Of a DNA stretch of 64,000 nt, positions 8,751 to 18,162 are shown one piece after another (the stretch's first letter is position 1; the number at the start of each line of letters is the position of its first letter). This DNA comes from Mycobacterium sp. OTB74. GTDB lineage: Bacteria > Actinomycetota > Actinomycetes > Mycobacteriales > Mycobacteriaceae. The stretch spans positions 1-64,000 of the forward strand of contig NZ_JARXVD010000013.1 in NCBI RefSeq assembly GCF_029892685.1, in the 5' to 3' direction. The notes under the pieces were generated by a model that was given only the letters and a program-made list of their open reading frames with translations, did not search any database and was not told the DNA's origin. The position numbers and the translations under genes are program-made.

Positions 8751-11700
8751 TCAATACACATCACGTACATACCGCCTGTCGGCAATGAGTTCACGCTTGT
8801 AGGTTTGCGCCGCCGACTCAGACTTACCGCCATGAGTTCGGATGATGGTGGTCAGCGCGGCATCGACGTCCTTGGCCATCCGGGCGGCATCGCCGCACAC
8901 ATAGAAGTGCGCACCGTCCTCCAACCAGCGCCACAATACCTCGCCACGCTCGCGCATCCTGTGCTGCACATACACCCGCCGCGCCTGGTCCCGGGAGAAC
9001 GCGAGGTCTAGCCGGGTCAGCAGACCGTCCGCCTCGAATGCCTCCAACTCGTCGCGGTAGTAATAATTTTCGGCCCTGTGCTGGTCGCCGAAGAACAACC
9101 AGTTGCGCCCGGTGTGGCCCAGCGCGCGACGCTCGTGCAGGAAGCCCCGGAACGGCGCGATCCCGGTCCCCGGGCCGACCATGATCATCGGGGTCAGCGC
9201 GTCTTCAGGCGGCCGGAAATGCGGAGCCGGTTGCAGGAACACCGGTACCTTGTCGGCGCGGTCAGCCAGGAAAGTAGAGGCCACACCGTGCCTCATCCCA
9301 CCGCGAGCCCCTCGGTAGCGCACGACCGACACCGTCAGCTGCACCTCGTCTGGGCTGACCAGCGGACTGGACGATATCGAATAGGACCGGGGAGCCAAGC
9401 GCACCAACGCATCTCGCCACTCTTCGATGTCTGCACGCACCCGGAATTCCTCGACCAGGTCCAACCCGGTGCGGCCGTCAAGCCAACGATCCCTTTCTTC
9501 GCGGGGCGCACGCAGAATCTTGGCACCACACCGCTCGGCCAAGAAGTTGATCAGGTTCGGGGTCACTTTGCAGATGTCATACGACGTGCTGAGGGCTCCA
9601 CGTAGGGATGTTTCACCACTATCGATCTCGATCACCTCGTCACCGGAGAACCCGGTGGCGGCGAGCCAGGCGGACACCGCATCGGCCGAGTTGTTGACAA
9701 TCACGCCCAGTGCGTCGCCGACTCCATAACTGACATCGTGACCGGAAAGGTCGAATCCGAACTGACGCACTTCCTTGATCGATTCACCTGATGTGAGAAG
9801 AACGTTGCGGCACAACGGAACAGATAGCGGGTTGGCCCGGGTGAACGGAGCGGCTGGCTTGGTCGATGGTTTAGCCGGAACCGCGGGCTTGTCCGGTTCG
9901 GCGGCTGGGGTGGTGACCAGGTCGGTGACAGCATCTGCCCACTGCGCCAACGGTTCATCGTCGTATGCCTCGCAGTCGGCACGGGCCAATAGCGCGCTGG
10001 CGCCGAGCTCGCCGAACCGGCGATCCAGCGATTTGGCGTAGCCGCAGAAGTTGCCGTACGACCGGTCACCGATACCCAACACGGCGTACCGAACGCCGCT
10101 CAGGGACGGTGCGTCGGCAGCTCCGAGTTGTGCCCAGAACTCTGAGCCATTGTCCGGAGGGCCACCATCACCGAAAGTACTTGTCACGACGACGACATCG
10201 TGTGCGGCCGCGACCTCGGACAACGCGGTGCCGTCGAGTTGCCGCAGTCGCGCGCCGGCGATCCGCGCGGCCAGACGTGCTGCGAACTCTTCTGCGGTGC
10301 CTGTCTGCGACGCCCAGAGGACCAGTGGGCCAGTGGGCGTCTGCACCGGCTCTGCCTCGATCACCGGTGCCGCCGAACCATGTGCACCGGCCAGCGCGCC
10401 GTTGACCCAGAGTCGTACCGTCGCGCTGACCGGTGCTGAACCGGGCAATACCGGGACCCCCACGGCATGCTGGGCGCCGGCGAAAAATCCTGACAGGTAA
10501 ACCTTTTCGTCCTCATTGAGCGCCGGTGGTCCGCTCAGGCCCAGAGTTGCGGCCAGCGGATGGAGACCGGCTACCACCGGCTCTGCTACCGGCTTGGGTG
10601 CTGGCGCGACCGGGGCCAGCCGGACCGCGCACGCCTTGAACTCGGGCTGCAGCGATTCCGGGTCCACCGCATCGTTGGTGACCGCATTGATGGTCAGGTG
10701 CTCGCCCTGCTCATCGTTCCAGTGGAACGGGGCAAAGCAATTGCCTTGGCGTACCCGGTCGGTCACCACTGCAGGCAGTACCGCCCGACCGCGGCGCGAC
10801 GAAATCTCGACCGGCGCACCATCGGTAATCGCCAGTTCGGCAGCGTCGAGTGGATGGACCTCGATGAACGGCGACCCGTTGAGCTTGTTGAGCTTGTCCA
10901 CCACACCGGATTTGGTCATGGTGTGCCACTGATGCTGAAGCCGTCCGGTGTTGAGCACCAACGGGAAATCGTCATCCGGCAGCTCGGCCGCATCCAGGTG
11001 GGGCCGAGCATGGAACACCGCCCTCCGGGACGGTGTCGCGAACGCGAGCTGGGGCTGGTGCCCGTCGATTTCGAAAAGGTCCTGGGACACACCGTCATTG
11101 AGGTAGCGGATCGGGTGCCGGTCGGTGCCTCCCCCGGGTGTGTCTTCTGGCGGGCAGGGCCATTGCAGCGGGGTCTGCCGCAGCCGTTCGTAGGTCACCC
11201 CGCGCAGGTCGTATCCGGTTCGGGAATTGGCGAATTGGCGGATCTCGGCGAAGATCTGCTCGCTGGACTTGTAGTCGAACTGGTCGCCAAAGCCCATGTG
11301 CCGGGCGACATTGCAGATCAGCTCCCAGTCCGGCCGGGCGTCGCCGGCTGCCGGGATGCTCTGCTGCAGCAGCGTCAGGTTGCGCTCGGAATTGACCATC
11401 ACGCCATCGGCCTCGGCCCACAGGGTGGCCGGCAGCACGATGTCGGCGTAACCGTTGGTTGCGGTGTCCCGGTAGGCATCCTGGGTGATGACCAGTTCGG
11501 CGGCCTGCAACCCATCGATCACGGTCTGCCGATTGGCCACAGTGGCAACGGGATTGGTGCAGATGATCCATACCGCTTTGATGTCACCGGTGCCCAGCAT
11601 CCGGAACATCTCGACGGTGCCGGGACCGACGTCAGTGCGGATGGTGCCCGGTTCCAGCTCCCACTGGTCCTCGACGAATGCCCGGTCGTCGGTAGAGGTC

Positions 11701-12788
11701 ACCGCCCGCTGCCCTGGCAATCCCGGTCCCATGTAGCCCATTTCGCGACCACCCATGGCGTTGGGCTGACCGGTGAGCGACATCGGCCCGCTACCGGGCC
11801 GGCAGATCGCCCCAGTGGCGAGGTGCAGGTTGCAGATGGCGTTGGTGTTCCAGGTGCCGTGCGTGCTCTGGTTCAACCCCATGGTCCAGCACGACATCCA
11901 CTCCCCCGCCTCGGCGATCATCTCGGCGGCGCGGCGGATGTCGGCTTCGGCGATACCGGTGATCGCGGCAACTGTTGCGGGTGGATAGTCGGCCAGGAAC
12001 GCGGGCATGGTTTCCCAGCCCTCGGTGTACTCGGCGATGAATTCGGTGTCGATGGCACCGTTTTCGACCAGAAGGTGCAGCAGACCGTTCAACAGTGCCA
12101 GGTCGGTTCCCGGCTTGATCTGCAGGAACAGGTCGGCTTTGTCGGCGGTGGTGGTTCGCCGCGGGTCGACGACGATCAGTTTGGCGCCCTTGGCCATTCG
12201 ATCGGCCATTCGCAGAAACAGGATCGGGTGACAGTCGGCCATGTTGGCACCGATCACGAAAAACAGGTCACTGCAATCGAAATCGGTGTACGAACCGGGC
12301 GGGCCGTCAGCACCCAGGGACTGTTTGAAACCGGTACCGGCGCTGGCCATGCACAAGCGCGAATTGGATTCGATGTGCATGGTGCGGATGAAACCCTTGG
12401 CCAGCTTGTTGGCCAGGTACTGCGCCTCGATGGTCATCTGCCCGGAGACATAGAGCGCCACCGCATCGGGACCGTGTTCGTCGATGATGTCCTGCAGCCG
12501 ACGGCCGGCCTCTGCGGTGGCCTCATCTGTTGCGACACTGACCATCTCGGTGCCGCGTCGCACCAATGCGCTGGTGAGCCGACCGGCGTCGGCGGCCATC
12601 AACTCGGCATGGGTGGCTCCCTTGGTGCACAGCCGTCCGAAGTTGGTGGGGTGTAGCCGGTCCCCGGAGACTCGTGCGATCACGGGCAGGCCCGTTGCGG
12701 GGTCGCTGCGGGTTTGGACCGAAATCCCGCAGCCGACACCGCAATACGAGCATGCCGTGCGTGTGGTCACCGCGCCTGGTGACGTCAT
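8751..12788 (-). CDS. Assimilatory nitrate reductase fused to a diflavin reductase
   Basis: 1345 residues. The N-terminal two thirds are a molybdopterin (bis-MGD) nitrate reductase of the NasA/NarB group: [4Fe-4S] cysteines at 13, 16, 20 and 54 (CSYCGVGC and LCTKG). From about residue 810 there is a flavodoxin domain (WASQTGTAEEF), then a CysJ-type FAD/NADPH reductase with GPGTGIAPFRGF near 1200. One chain could therefore pass electrons from NAD(P)H to nitrate in the cytoplasm, giving nitrite for assimilation. I recall this fused type being called NasN in M. smegmatis. An in-frame start exists at 12884, but 12788 is preferred because it lies just after the narK stop and places the Fe-S motif near the N-terminus. 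Nitrite reductase is not in the window. Confidence 0.88.
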   Translation of the reverse strand: MTSPGAVTTRTACSYCGVGCGISVQTRSDPATGLPVIARVSGDRLHPTNFGRLCTKGATHAELMAADAGRLTSALVRRGTEMVSVATDEATAEAGRRLQDIIDEHGPDAVALYVSGQMTIEAQYLANKLAKGFIRTMHIESNSRLCMASAGTGFKQSLGADGPPGSYTDFDCSDLFFVIGANMADCHPILFLRMADRMAKGAKLIVVDPRRTTTADKADLFLQIKPGTDLALLNGLLHLLVENGAIDTEFIAEYTEGWETMPAFLADYPPATVAAITGIAEADIRRAAEMIAEAGEWMSCWTMGLNQSTHGTWNTNAICNLHLATGAICRPGSGPMSLTGQPNAMGGREMGYMGPGLPGQRAVTSTDDRAFVEDQWELEPGTIRTDVGPGTVEMFRMLGTGDIKAVWIICTNPVATVANRQTVIDGLQAAELVITQDAYRDTATNGYADIVLPATLWAEADGVMVNSERNLTLLQQSIPAAGDARPDWELICNVARHMGFGDQFDYKSSEQIFAEIRQFANSRTGYDLRGVTYERLRQTPLQWPCPPEDTPGGGTDRHPIRYLNDGVSQDLFEIDGHQPQLAFATPSRRAVFHARPHLDAAELPDDDFPLVLNTGRLQHQWHTMTKSGVVDKLNKLNGSPFIEVHPLDAAELAITDGAPVEISSRRGRAVLPAVVTDRVRQGNCFAPFHWNDEQGEHLTINAVTNDAVDPESLQPEFKACAVRLAPVAPAPKPVAEPVVAGLHPLAATLGLSGPPALNEDEKVYLSGFFAGAQHAVGVPVLPGSAPVSATVRLWVNGALAGAHGSAAPVIEAEPVQTPTGPLVLWASQTGTAEEFAARLAARIAGARLRQLDGTALSEVAAAHDVVVVTSTFGDGGPPDNGSEFWAQLGAADAPSLSGVRYAVLGIGDRSYGNFCGYAKSLDRRFGELGASALLARADCEAYDDEPLAQWADAVTDLVTTPAAEPDKPAVPAKPSTKPAAPFTRANPLSVPLCRNVLLTSGESIKEVRQFGFDLSGHDVSYGVGDALGVIVNNSADAVSAWLAATGFSGDEVIEIDSGETSLRGALSTSYDICKVTPNLINFLAERCGAKILRAPREERDRWLDGRTGLDLVEEFRVRADIEEWRDALVRLAPRSYSISSSPLVSPDEVQLTVSVVRYRGARGGMRHGVASTFLADRADKVPVFLQPAPHFRPPEDALTPMIMVGPGTGIAPFRGFLHERRALGHTGRNWLFFGDQHRAENYYYRDELEAFEADGLLTRLDLAFSRDQARRVYVQHRMRERGEVLWRWLEDGAHFYVCGDAARMAKDVDAALTTIIRTHGGKSESAAQTYKRELIADRRYVRDVY

Positions 12789-12793
12789 GGCCG

Positions 12794-14206
12794 TCAGCCC
12801 GCGCCCACCGGCGCAGGAACCATGACCGCCCGGCCGGACTCGCTGCGCACCCGCAGGAATACCACCCAGGTGACCGCAGCGCACACCACGTAGAAGGCCA
12901 GGAACACCCAGAATGCGTTGGTGGCCGACTTGGCCGGGCTGACATAGGAAGCCCTGAGCACGATGTTGATGAACACGCCGCCCAGGGCGCCGATCGCGCC
13001 GGCGAATCCGATCAGCGCACCGGACATCCGGCGGGCCCAGGCAGCCTTCTCATCACTGCTCAGCCCGTCCCTGCTCTGCGCCTTGGCCTCGAAGATCGCC
13101 GGGATCATCTTGTAGGTCGAACCGTTTCCGATGCCGGACAGGACGAACAAGGCGATGAAACCAACTACGTAGCAAGCCATTTCGGTGCCGTTGGCCACTC
13201 CGCGGTGACCGTCCACGATGGCGCCGGTGGCAACCAGGATGCCTGCGGCGAACATCATCGCCACGAAGGTGTACAGCGTGATCCGCCCGCCGCCGATCCG
13301 ATCGGCAAGCTTGCCGCCGAACGGCCGGGAAATCGATCCCAGCAGCGGTCCCAGGAACGAGATTTGCGCGGCGTGCAGCGCAGCCTGGGCCGCGGTGTCT
13401 CCAGTGGCCAAGAAGTTGATCTGGAGCACCTGAGCGAAGGCGAAGGAGAATCCGATGAACGAGCCGAAGGTACCGATGTACAGGAAGCTCATCACCCAGG
13501 AGTGCCGGTACCGCAGCACTTCTGCGATAGCGCCGAAGTTGGCCTTCTGGTTACGCAGGTTGTCCATGAACAGCGCCGCCCCCAGCGCCGCCACCGCGAT
13601 AAGCACCAGGTACACCGCACAGACCAGCCAGGCGGCGGTGTTGCTGACGGTCGCGATGACCAACAGGCCGACCAGCTGGATCACCGGGACGCCGATGTTG
13701 CCGCCGCCGGCATTGAGGCCCAGCGCCCAGCCCTTGAGACGTTGTGGATAGAACGCGTTGATGTTCGTCATCGACGACGCGAAGTTACCGCCGCCCAGAC
13801 CTGCAACCGCGGCGACCACCATGAAAGTGGTGTACGAGGTGCCGTGATGGGTCATGGCCCATAGCGTCAACGTGGTCGGGATGAACAGCAGCAGTGCACT
13901 TGTCACCGTCCAGTTGCGACCGCCGAACTTCGCGGGAGCAACGGTGTACAACACCCGCATGAAGGCGCCGACCAGTGTCGGCATGGCGACCAGGTAGAAC
14001 TTTCCTGCCGCGTCGATGTGAAAGATGCTCTGCGGCATGAAAAGGACCATCACCGACCAGATGGACCAGACCGAGAAGCCCACATGCTCGGCCACGATGG
14101 ACCAGATCAGGTTGCGCCGCGCGATGTCCTTGCCGCCGGCCTCCCAGGCATCAACATCTTCGGCATCCCAGTGCTCGATGTCGTGGCTGCGGGTCAGTGC
14201 TCTCAC
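12794..14206 (-). CDS. narK: Nitrate/nitrite transporter, NarK family
   Basis: 470 residues, about 12 membrane segments, major facilitator superfamily. Gly-rich helices of the NarK nitrate signature type are visible (for example AVAGLGGGNFASSMTNINAFYP near the middle). It imports nitrate and/or exports nitrite across the inner membrane. The GTG start has AGGAG five bases upstream. The stop lies five bases from the start of the nitrate reductase gene, so the two are surely co-transcribed and supply nitrate nitrogen. Roughly 220 non-coding bases upstream should hold the promoter; I saw no convincing GlnR box there. Confidence 0.9.
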   Translation of the reverse strand: MRALTRSHDIEHWDAEDVDAWEAGGKDIARRNLIWSIVAEHVGFSVWSIWSVMVLFMPQSIFHIDAAGKFYLVAMPTLVGAFMRVLYTVAPAKFGGRNWTVTSALLLFIPTTLTLWAMTHHGTSYTTFMVVAAVAGLGGGNFASSMTNINAFYPQRLKGWALGLNAGGGNIGVPVIQLVGLLVIATVSNTAAWLVCAVYLVLIAVAALGAALFMDNLRNQKANFGAIAEVLRYRHSWVMSFLYIGTFGSFIGFSFAFAQVLQINFLATGDTAAQAALHAAQISFLGPLLGSISRPFGGKLADRIGGGRITLYTFVAMMFAAGILVATGAIVDGHRGVANGTEMACYVVGFIALFVLSGIGNGSTYKMIPAIFEAKAQSRDGLSSDEKAAWARRMSGALIGFAGAIGALGGVFINIVLRASYVSPAKSATNAFWVFLAFYVVCAAVTWVVFLRVRSESGRAVMVPAPVGAG

Positions 14207-14426
14207 GGATTCTCCTGAACTCGTAGTTGTGTTGATACAGATCTACGAGCGCGCGATTCCGCGGCCGTTGCGCCGCTATGTACGCTGCGTCAAACCCCGC
14301 TCACATCCTGGGCTTGTCGTGGTGCACAACGAGTTCCACAACCGCAGCGCGGTCGAAATGCCCATGAAACATTCAGGAAGGACAGCCCCAGGCAGAACCC
14401 CGTTACTGCAGCTCAGTACTGCCGGC

Positions 14427-14798
14427 TCAGTCCGGGCGCCGACTCGACCGACGTCGCCGCGCCCAACCCGCCCAGGACACCAGCACGATGCCGACCGCCA
14501 GCACCCGTACCAACCCGGTGGCAGACGCCGGATACAGCACTCCGGTGATGTAGTACGCGATGAACCCGTCGGGCGGCAGGGGGGCCATGCCGGCGCCTCG
14601 ACGGGCCCATCGTTCGAAATCGGTGAGCGGGCAATCCAATCCGAACACCGTGCTCCAAACACCCCACAACTCCGCTACGACATGCAGCCAGATAACGCAA
14701 GGCCAGCGCCAGCTCAGAAATCCGCCGAACACCATGAAGGCGATGAAAAAGAAATGCACCGCCACCACGGCCCCCACCAGAAGTGGGAATGCCGTCAT
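14427..14798 (-). CDS. DUF2784 family small membrane protein
   Basis: 123 residues with about three or four membrane segments (starting FPLLVGAVVAVHFFFIAFMVFGG) and the conserved middle CPLTDFERW that I associate with DUF2784. It ends in a basic Arg-rich tail. Function unknown. It lies between narK and the wag31 neighbourhood, on the same strand as both. Confidence 0.75.
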   Translation of the reverse strand: MTAFPLLVGAVVAVHFFFIAFMVFGGFLSWRWPCVIWLHVVAELWGVWSTVFGLDCPLTDFERWARRGAGMAPLPPDGFIAYYITGVLYPASATGLVRVLAVGIVLVSWAGWARRRRSSRRPD

Positions 14799-14825
14799 GG
14801 CGGTGCAATCAGTGACCGGTCAGGT

Positions 14826-15182
14826 CTAGTCAGGCTCACCCTTGTCGGCGCCAGCCTTCTCGTCGGCCGAGTCATCCTCAGCCACAGCGTGTTCGGACTC
14901 GACGGACTCGCCCTCAGATTCAGCTTCACCCTCGGGGTAATCCTCGGCTTCGTCCTCGTCGGCATGGACCTCAGCGTCGTCAGCCTCGTCCTCGCCGCTA
15001 TCGGCAATCTCCTCGGATTCACCCTCACGCGACCGTTCGCGCAGCGCATCGACGATGAGCAACAGCACGCCGATGACGCTGGCTGCAATACACACCCACG
15101 CGATCAGCTCGTTGCTGGTGACAATCGCCGTAACCAGCGCCGCCAAGGCGATGACGGCCAGTACCAAAGCGATGATCAGCAT
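14826..15182 (-). CDS. Two-helix membrane protein with a very acidic tail (Rv2144c-like)
   Basis: 118 residues. Two hydrophobic helices fill residues 2-48. The rest is an extreme Glu/Asp-rich tail (more than a third acidic), probably disordered in the cytoplasm. It is the immediate downstream neighbour of wag31, as for Rv2144c in M. tuberculosis, and has the same length as I recall for that protein. A role with the polar-growth machinery is possible from context only. Confidence 0.75.
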   Translation of the reverse strand: MLIIALVLAVIALAALVTAIVTSNELIAWVCIAASVIGVLLLIVDALRERSREGESEEIADSGEDEADDAEVHADEDEAEDYPEGEAESEGESVESEHAVAEDDSADEKAGADKGEPD

Positions 15183-15192
15183 ATGTCAGCCG

Positions 15193-16011
15193 TCAGTTGT
15201 TGCCTCGATTGAACTGGCCGAAGCCAGCACCGTCACTGCCGGCCGACGAGTCCGCCGGTGCCGCAGAGCCGCGCTGGCCAAGCTCCTCGAGCTGCGACTC
15301 CAGGTAGGTCTTGAGACGGGTCCGGTACTCACGCTCGAAGGTACGGAGCTGCTCTAGCCGGCCTTCCAGCACGCCACGCTGCTGGTTGATGTTGCCCATG
15401 ATCTCGGTGTGCTTGCGCTCGGCGTCGGCCTGCAGGGCGTCGGCCTTCTCCTGCGCCTGACGCAGCTGGGTGTCCGAACGAGTCTGCGCGTCGGCCAGCA
15501 TGGCCTCGGCGCGCTGCTTGGCATCTGCCAGCGTGGTCTCGGCGGTGTGCCGGGCGTCGCTGACCAGAGCGTCGGCCTGCGCCCGCGCGTCGGCCAGCGT
15601 CTTGTCGGCCTCTGCCTTCGCCGATCCGGTCAACCTGTCTGCGGTGTCCTGGGCCAGGCTCAGTACCTTGGCGGCGCGGACGTGGTGGTCCTCGCCAACC
15701 GGGGCAGAGGCGAACTGCTGCGGCGGGGCAGGCGGCGCGACTGGCTCGGGCTCGGGTTCCGGCTCGGGCTTGGCGAATACCGGCGCGGGCACGGGCGCAG
15801 TAAGGGGACCACCGCCGGCACGGGCGGACTTCAGCTCGGAGTCGAGTTCGGCGACCCGCTGCCGAAGATCGCTGTTCTCCTCGATGAGCCGGGTCAGTTC
15901 GGTTTCAACGAGATCGAGGAATGCATCGACCTCGTCCTCGTTATAGCCACGCTTGCCAATAGGCGGCTTGCTGAATGCGACGTTATGGACGTCGGCTGGA
16001 GTTAGCGGCAT
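15193..16011 (-). CDS. wag31: Wag31 (DivIVA), polar growth organiser
   Basis: 272 residues. The N-terminus (LTPADVHNVAFSKPPIGKRG) is the DivIVA membrane-binding domain, followed by a short coiled coil (about 30-65), a Pro-rich linker (about 75-105) and a long Ala/Glu/Gln coiled coil to about 250. DivIVA proteins sense curved membrane at the poles and organise peptidoglycan and mycolate synthesis there; it is essential in mycobacteria. A purine-rich AAGGGGGCAG site precedes the ATG, and a TACACT -10 box lies about 42 bases further up. Confidence 0.95.
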   Translation of the reverse strand: MPLTPADVHNVAFSKPPIGKRGYNEDEVDAFLDLVETELTRLIEENSDLRQRVAELDSELKSARAGGGPLTAPVPAPVFAKPEPEPEPEPVAPPAPPQQFASAPVGEDHHVRAAKVLSLAQDTADRLTGSAKAEADKTLADARAQADALVSDARHTAETTLADAKQRAEAMLADAQTRSDTQLRQAQEKADALQADAERKHTEIMGNINQQRGVLEGRLEQLRTFEREYRTRLKTYLESQLEELGQRGSAAPADSSAGSDGAGFGQFNRGNN

Positions 16012-16052
16012 CTTCTGCCCCCTTGAAGTCTTGGACCGTCAATCGCTGTCAG

Positions 16053-16058
16053 AGTGTA
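16053..16058 (-). promoter_or_regulatory. Candidate wag31 promoter -10 box
   Basis: TACACT on the minus strand, 41 bases before the wag31 ATG. It matches the mycobacterial housekeeping -10. No strong -35 is seen, which is common in mycobacteria. Confidence 0.45.
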
Positions 16059-16138
16059 GAGCCATCGTGGAGTAGTAACTGGCGTCCATCCTGTCACAGC
16101 AGACCCGGCGGTTGCGTGTGAGGTCGAGAATTAAGAAC

Positions 16139-16163
16139 GAATTTCAATGTTTCATTGGAATTT
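16139..16163. repeat. AT-rich imperfect hairpin upstream of wag31
   Basis: CAATG-ttt-CATTG extended by AATT-type flanks gives a stem of about ten pairs including a wobble. It lies within the AT-rich block between wag31 and the yggT gene, about 130 bases before wag31. Confidence 0.6.
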
Positions 16164-16206
16164 CCGTAGCGAAGGTCACAGCTGTCCAATAGCCGCAGAA
16201 CGCAAG

Positions 16207-16242
16207 AAGCGTATTAATTACACGAATGTAATTAATACGCTT
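16207..16242. terminator. Perfect 15-bp AT-rich inverted repeat, likely terminator
   Basis: AAGCGTATTAATTAC, six bases, then its exact reverse complement, followed by TTCG. The stem is strikingly AT-rich for this genome. It lies 36 bases after the yggT stop, so a terminator for the sepF-yggT unit is the simplest reading. It could also be a protein-binding palindrome for wag31 control. Confidence 0.6.
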
Positions 16243-16277
16243 TTCGCAGGTCAGGGCATGACCGATCAATTCTGCGC

Positions 16278-16571
16278 CTACGCACCGACCTGGCGGAACG
16301 CGAACTGCATGCCGATGAACACGACCATGAGCAGCACCATGATCGACAGATCGAATCGCACCGCGCCGATGGTCAGCGGAGGGATCAAACGCCGCAACAA
16401 CTTCACCGGCGGATCAGTCACCGTCATGATCGCCTCCAGCACCACCACGGTCAGGCCCCTGGGCTGCCAGTCCCGGCTGAACGATCTGATGAACTCGACC
16501 ACCACGCGAGCAATCAGCAACAGCCAGAAGATGAACAGCGCAAAGCCCAGAATGTCGAAAAACAGCGCCAA
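16278..16571 (-). CDS. YggT family membrane protein
   Basis: 97 residues from TTG 16571; starts at GTG 16586 and GTG 16625 are also open. TTG is preferred because GAGG lies nine bases upstream and the product then begins just before the family's hydrophobic start (FFDILGFALFIFWLLL), as I recall for Rv2146c. Two hydrophobic regions flank the conserved DPPVKLLRRLIPPL. YggT proteins sit beside division genes in many bacteria; their exact role is unclear. Confidence 0.85.
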   Translation of the reverse strand: MALFFDILGFALFIFWLLLIARVVVEFIRSFSRDWQPRGLTVVVLEAIMTVTDPPVKLLRRLIPPLTIGAVRFDLSIMVLLMVVFIGMQFAFRQVGA

Positions 16572-16708
16572 CGCAGTGGACCTCACTACCGTCTGAATGG
16601 GATTCCGGCGATCTGTGCCCCGCACATCGGGGCGCCGGTCGCACCCAGCGTACCCGCCGACCGCGGCCCCCTCCGGAGCGTGCCGAAGGCCCGTGCCGCC
16701 GCCGGTGG

Positions 16709-17353
16709 CTACTGGTAGCTGTAGAAGCCCGCCTCAGCGATGCGCCGCCGCTCTTCTGCGCTGACATCGACATCGGCCGGCGACAGCAGGAAGACCTTGG
16801 TAGCGACCTTGTCGAACGATCCGCGCAGCGCAAAGGCCAGGCCGGCAGCGAAATCGACCAGGCGCTTTGCATCGGCGTTGTCCATCGACACCAGGTCCAT
16901 GATCACCGGGGTGCCGTCACGGAACCGCTCGCCGATGGTGCGTGCCTCGCTGTAGTCCTTGGGACGCAGCGTGGTGATCTTGGCAAGCGCGCTGCCGGCC
17001 TCGAACAGCTCGGCCATCCGGCGGGGCTCCATGGCGACCGCACCACGAGTGGCACCACGCAGGGTGTTGAACCGCGGGCGCTCGAACTCGCGCGGGCCGC
17101 GAACCGGCATCTCGTCGTAACCACCGCGGTAACCCATTGGGGCACTGTCCATTTCGCGTCCGTACTCACGACCGCCGAGGCGCTCGTCGTAGCCACGCGG
17201 CTCACCGCGGCCGTAGTCGTCGTCCTCGAACCGGTCCTCGCGACGGCGCGGGTAGGGGCGCGGCGAGTGGTCTTCGTCGTCGTAGTACTCGTCGTCGTAA
17301 TCGTCCATCGGCGCCATACCAAAGTAGGCCTTGACCTTGTGCAATGTGCTCAT
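16709..17353 (-). CDS. sepF: SepF, FtsZ-membrane tether
   Basis: 214 residues. The N-terminal STLHKVKAYFGM helix is the membrane anchor, then a charged Asp/Glu/Arg/Tyr-rich linker (about 15-105), then the SepF domain (PRRMAELFEAG to the end) that binds the FtsZ tail. In actinobacteria, which lack FtsA, SepF anchors the Z ring. It lies between yggT and yggS as in other mycobacteria. The FtsZ in this window ends with the acidic/PPF tail expected of a SepF partner. Confidence 0.95.
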   Translation of the reverse strand: MSTLHKVKAYFGMAPMDDYDDEYYDDEDHSPRPYPRRREDRFEDDDYGRGEPRGYDERLGGREYGREMDSAPMGYRGGYDEMPVRGPREFERPRFNTLRGATRGAVAMEPRRMAELFEAGSALAKITTLRPKDYSEARTIGERFRDGTPVIMDLVSMDNADAKRLVDFAAGLAFALRGSFDKVATKVFLLSPADVDVSAEERRRIAEAGFYSYQ

Positions 17354-17418
17354 CGGATGCCCCTAGCTCAGACTGTGGTGGTTGGTGTCTGTGATGTTTG
17401 TGTGACTGGAGTGACTAC

Positions 17419-18162
17419 TCATGGTGACGTTAGAGGACGTGGTCCCATAAGCGCGGTACCGACACGCACACAGGTCGACCCGTATCGAACCGCGGTTTCC
17501 AGGTCATCCGACATCCCCGCCGACATGCCGAGTGGTTGCTGGTATTGCCTTTGGACCCTGACCAATTCGGCCTGCAACCGGCCGAACGATTGCTCGGGCT
17601 CGGCGGCCACCGGCGGAATGGCCATCAGCCCGGCCAATTCCAGCCCGGGTTCGCGGTGCGCGGCGGCGCACAGAGCGTCGACCTCAGCCGGTCGCTCCAA
17701 CGAGACCCCGCCGCGCGCCGGATCGCCGTCCAGACTCACCTGGATGTAAACCCGCAGCGGCGCCGAACGACGACCGTGCTCCAAGGCGTCAACCGCGCCC
17801 CGCCCCAATGCAGAGATCAACGGCGCGCTATCGACTGAATGCGCCGCCCACGCCCAACCCGCAACAGCGCGGGCCTTGTTGCGCTGAATTCGCCCAATCA
17901 TGTGCCAGCGAATTATGTTGTCGTTCAGTACTGATTCAACGTCGACGACTTTGCGGGCCGCCTCCTGCTCGCGCGATTCACCAAATGCATTACACCCCAA
18001 TCGATACAACGCAATGACATCACTGGGCGGAAAGAATTTTGTAACTGGAAGAAATTCGATTTCGCTGCGATCGCGTCCGGCCGCTTCAGCGGCAGCATCG
18101 ACACGGGCCCGCACCCGAACGAGTGCATCGGCAAGTTCAGCCTCGCGCACCGACATCGTCAT
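17419..18162 (-). CDS. YggS/PLPBP pyridoxal-phosphate homeostasis protein
   Basis: 247 residues from ATG 18162, chosen because it overlaps the pgeF stop as ATGA. The PLP-binding lysine is in FLPVTKFFP (about residue 46), with HMIGRIQRNKAR and GLMAIPPV further on, both typical of this fold-type III PLP carrier. The family keeps free PLP and amino-acid pools in balance; in actinobacteria it sits in the ftsZ-sepF neighbourhood. Rv2148c is the likely counterpart. Confidence 0.9.
   Translation of the reverse strand: MTMSVREAELADALVRVRARVDAAAEAAGRDRSEIEFLPVTKFFPPSDVIALYRLGCNAFGESREQEAARKVVDVESVLNDNIIRWHMIGRIQRNKARAVAGWAWAAHSVDSAPLISALGRGAVDALEHGRRSAPLRVYIQVSLDGDPARGGVSLERPAEVDALCAAAHREPGLELAGLMAIPPVAAEPEQSFGRLQAELVRVQRQYQQPLGMSAGMSDDLETAVRYGSTCVRVGTALMGPRPLTSP

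Noticed and set aside
10560..12656. 698-codon open frame opposite the nitrate reductase gene
   Set aside because: It is a GC-rich antisense shadow with no domain motif, and the minus strand has a complete, well-motifed enzyme.
12789..12884. Longer N-terminus for the nitrate reductase
   Set aside because: It would overlap narK by 91 bases and adds sequence unlike the family; 12788 starts right before the Fe-S motif.
14207..14426. GlnR-type site before narK
   Set aside because: Several partial GAAAC-like words were seen (for example near 14356-14372) but none with correct spacing and both halves.
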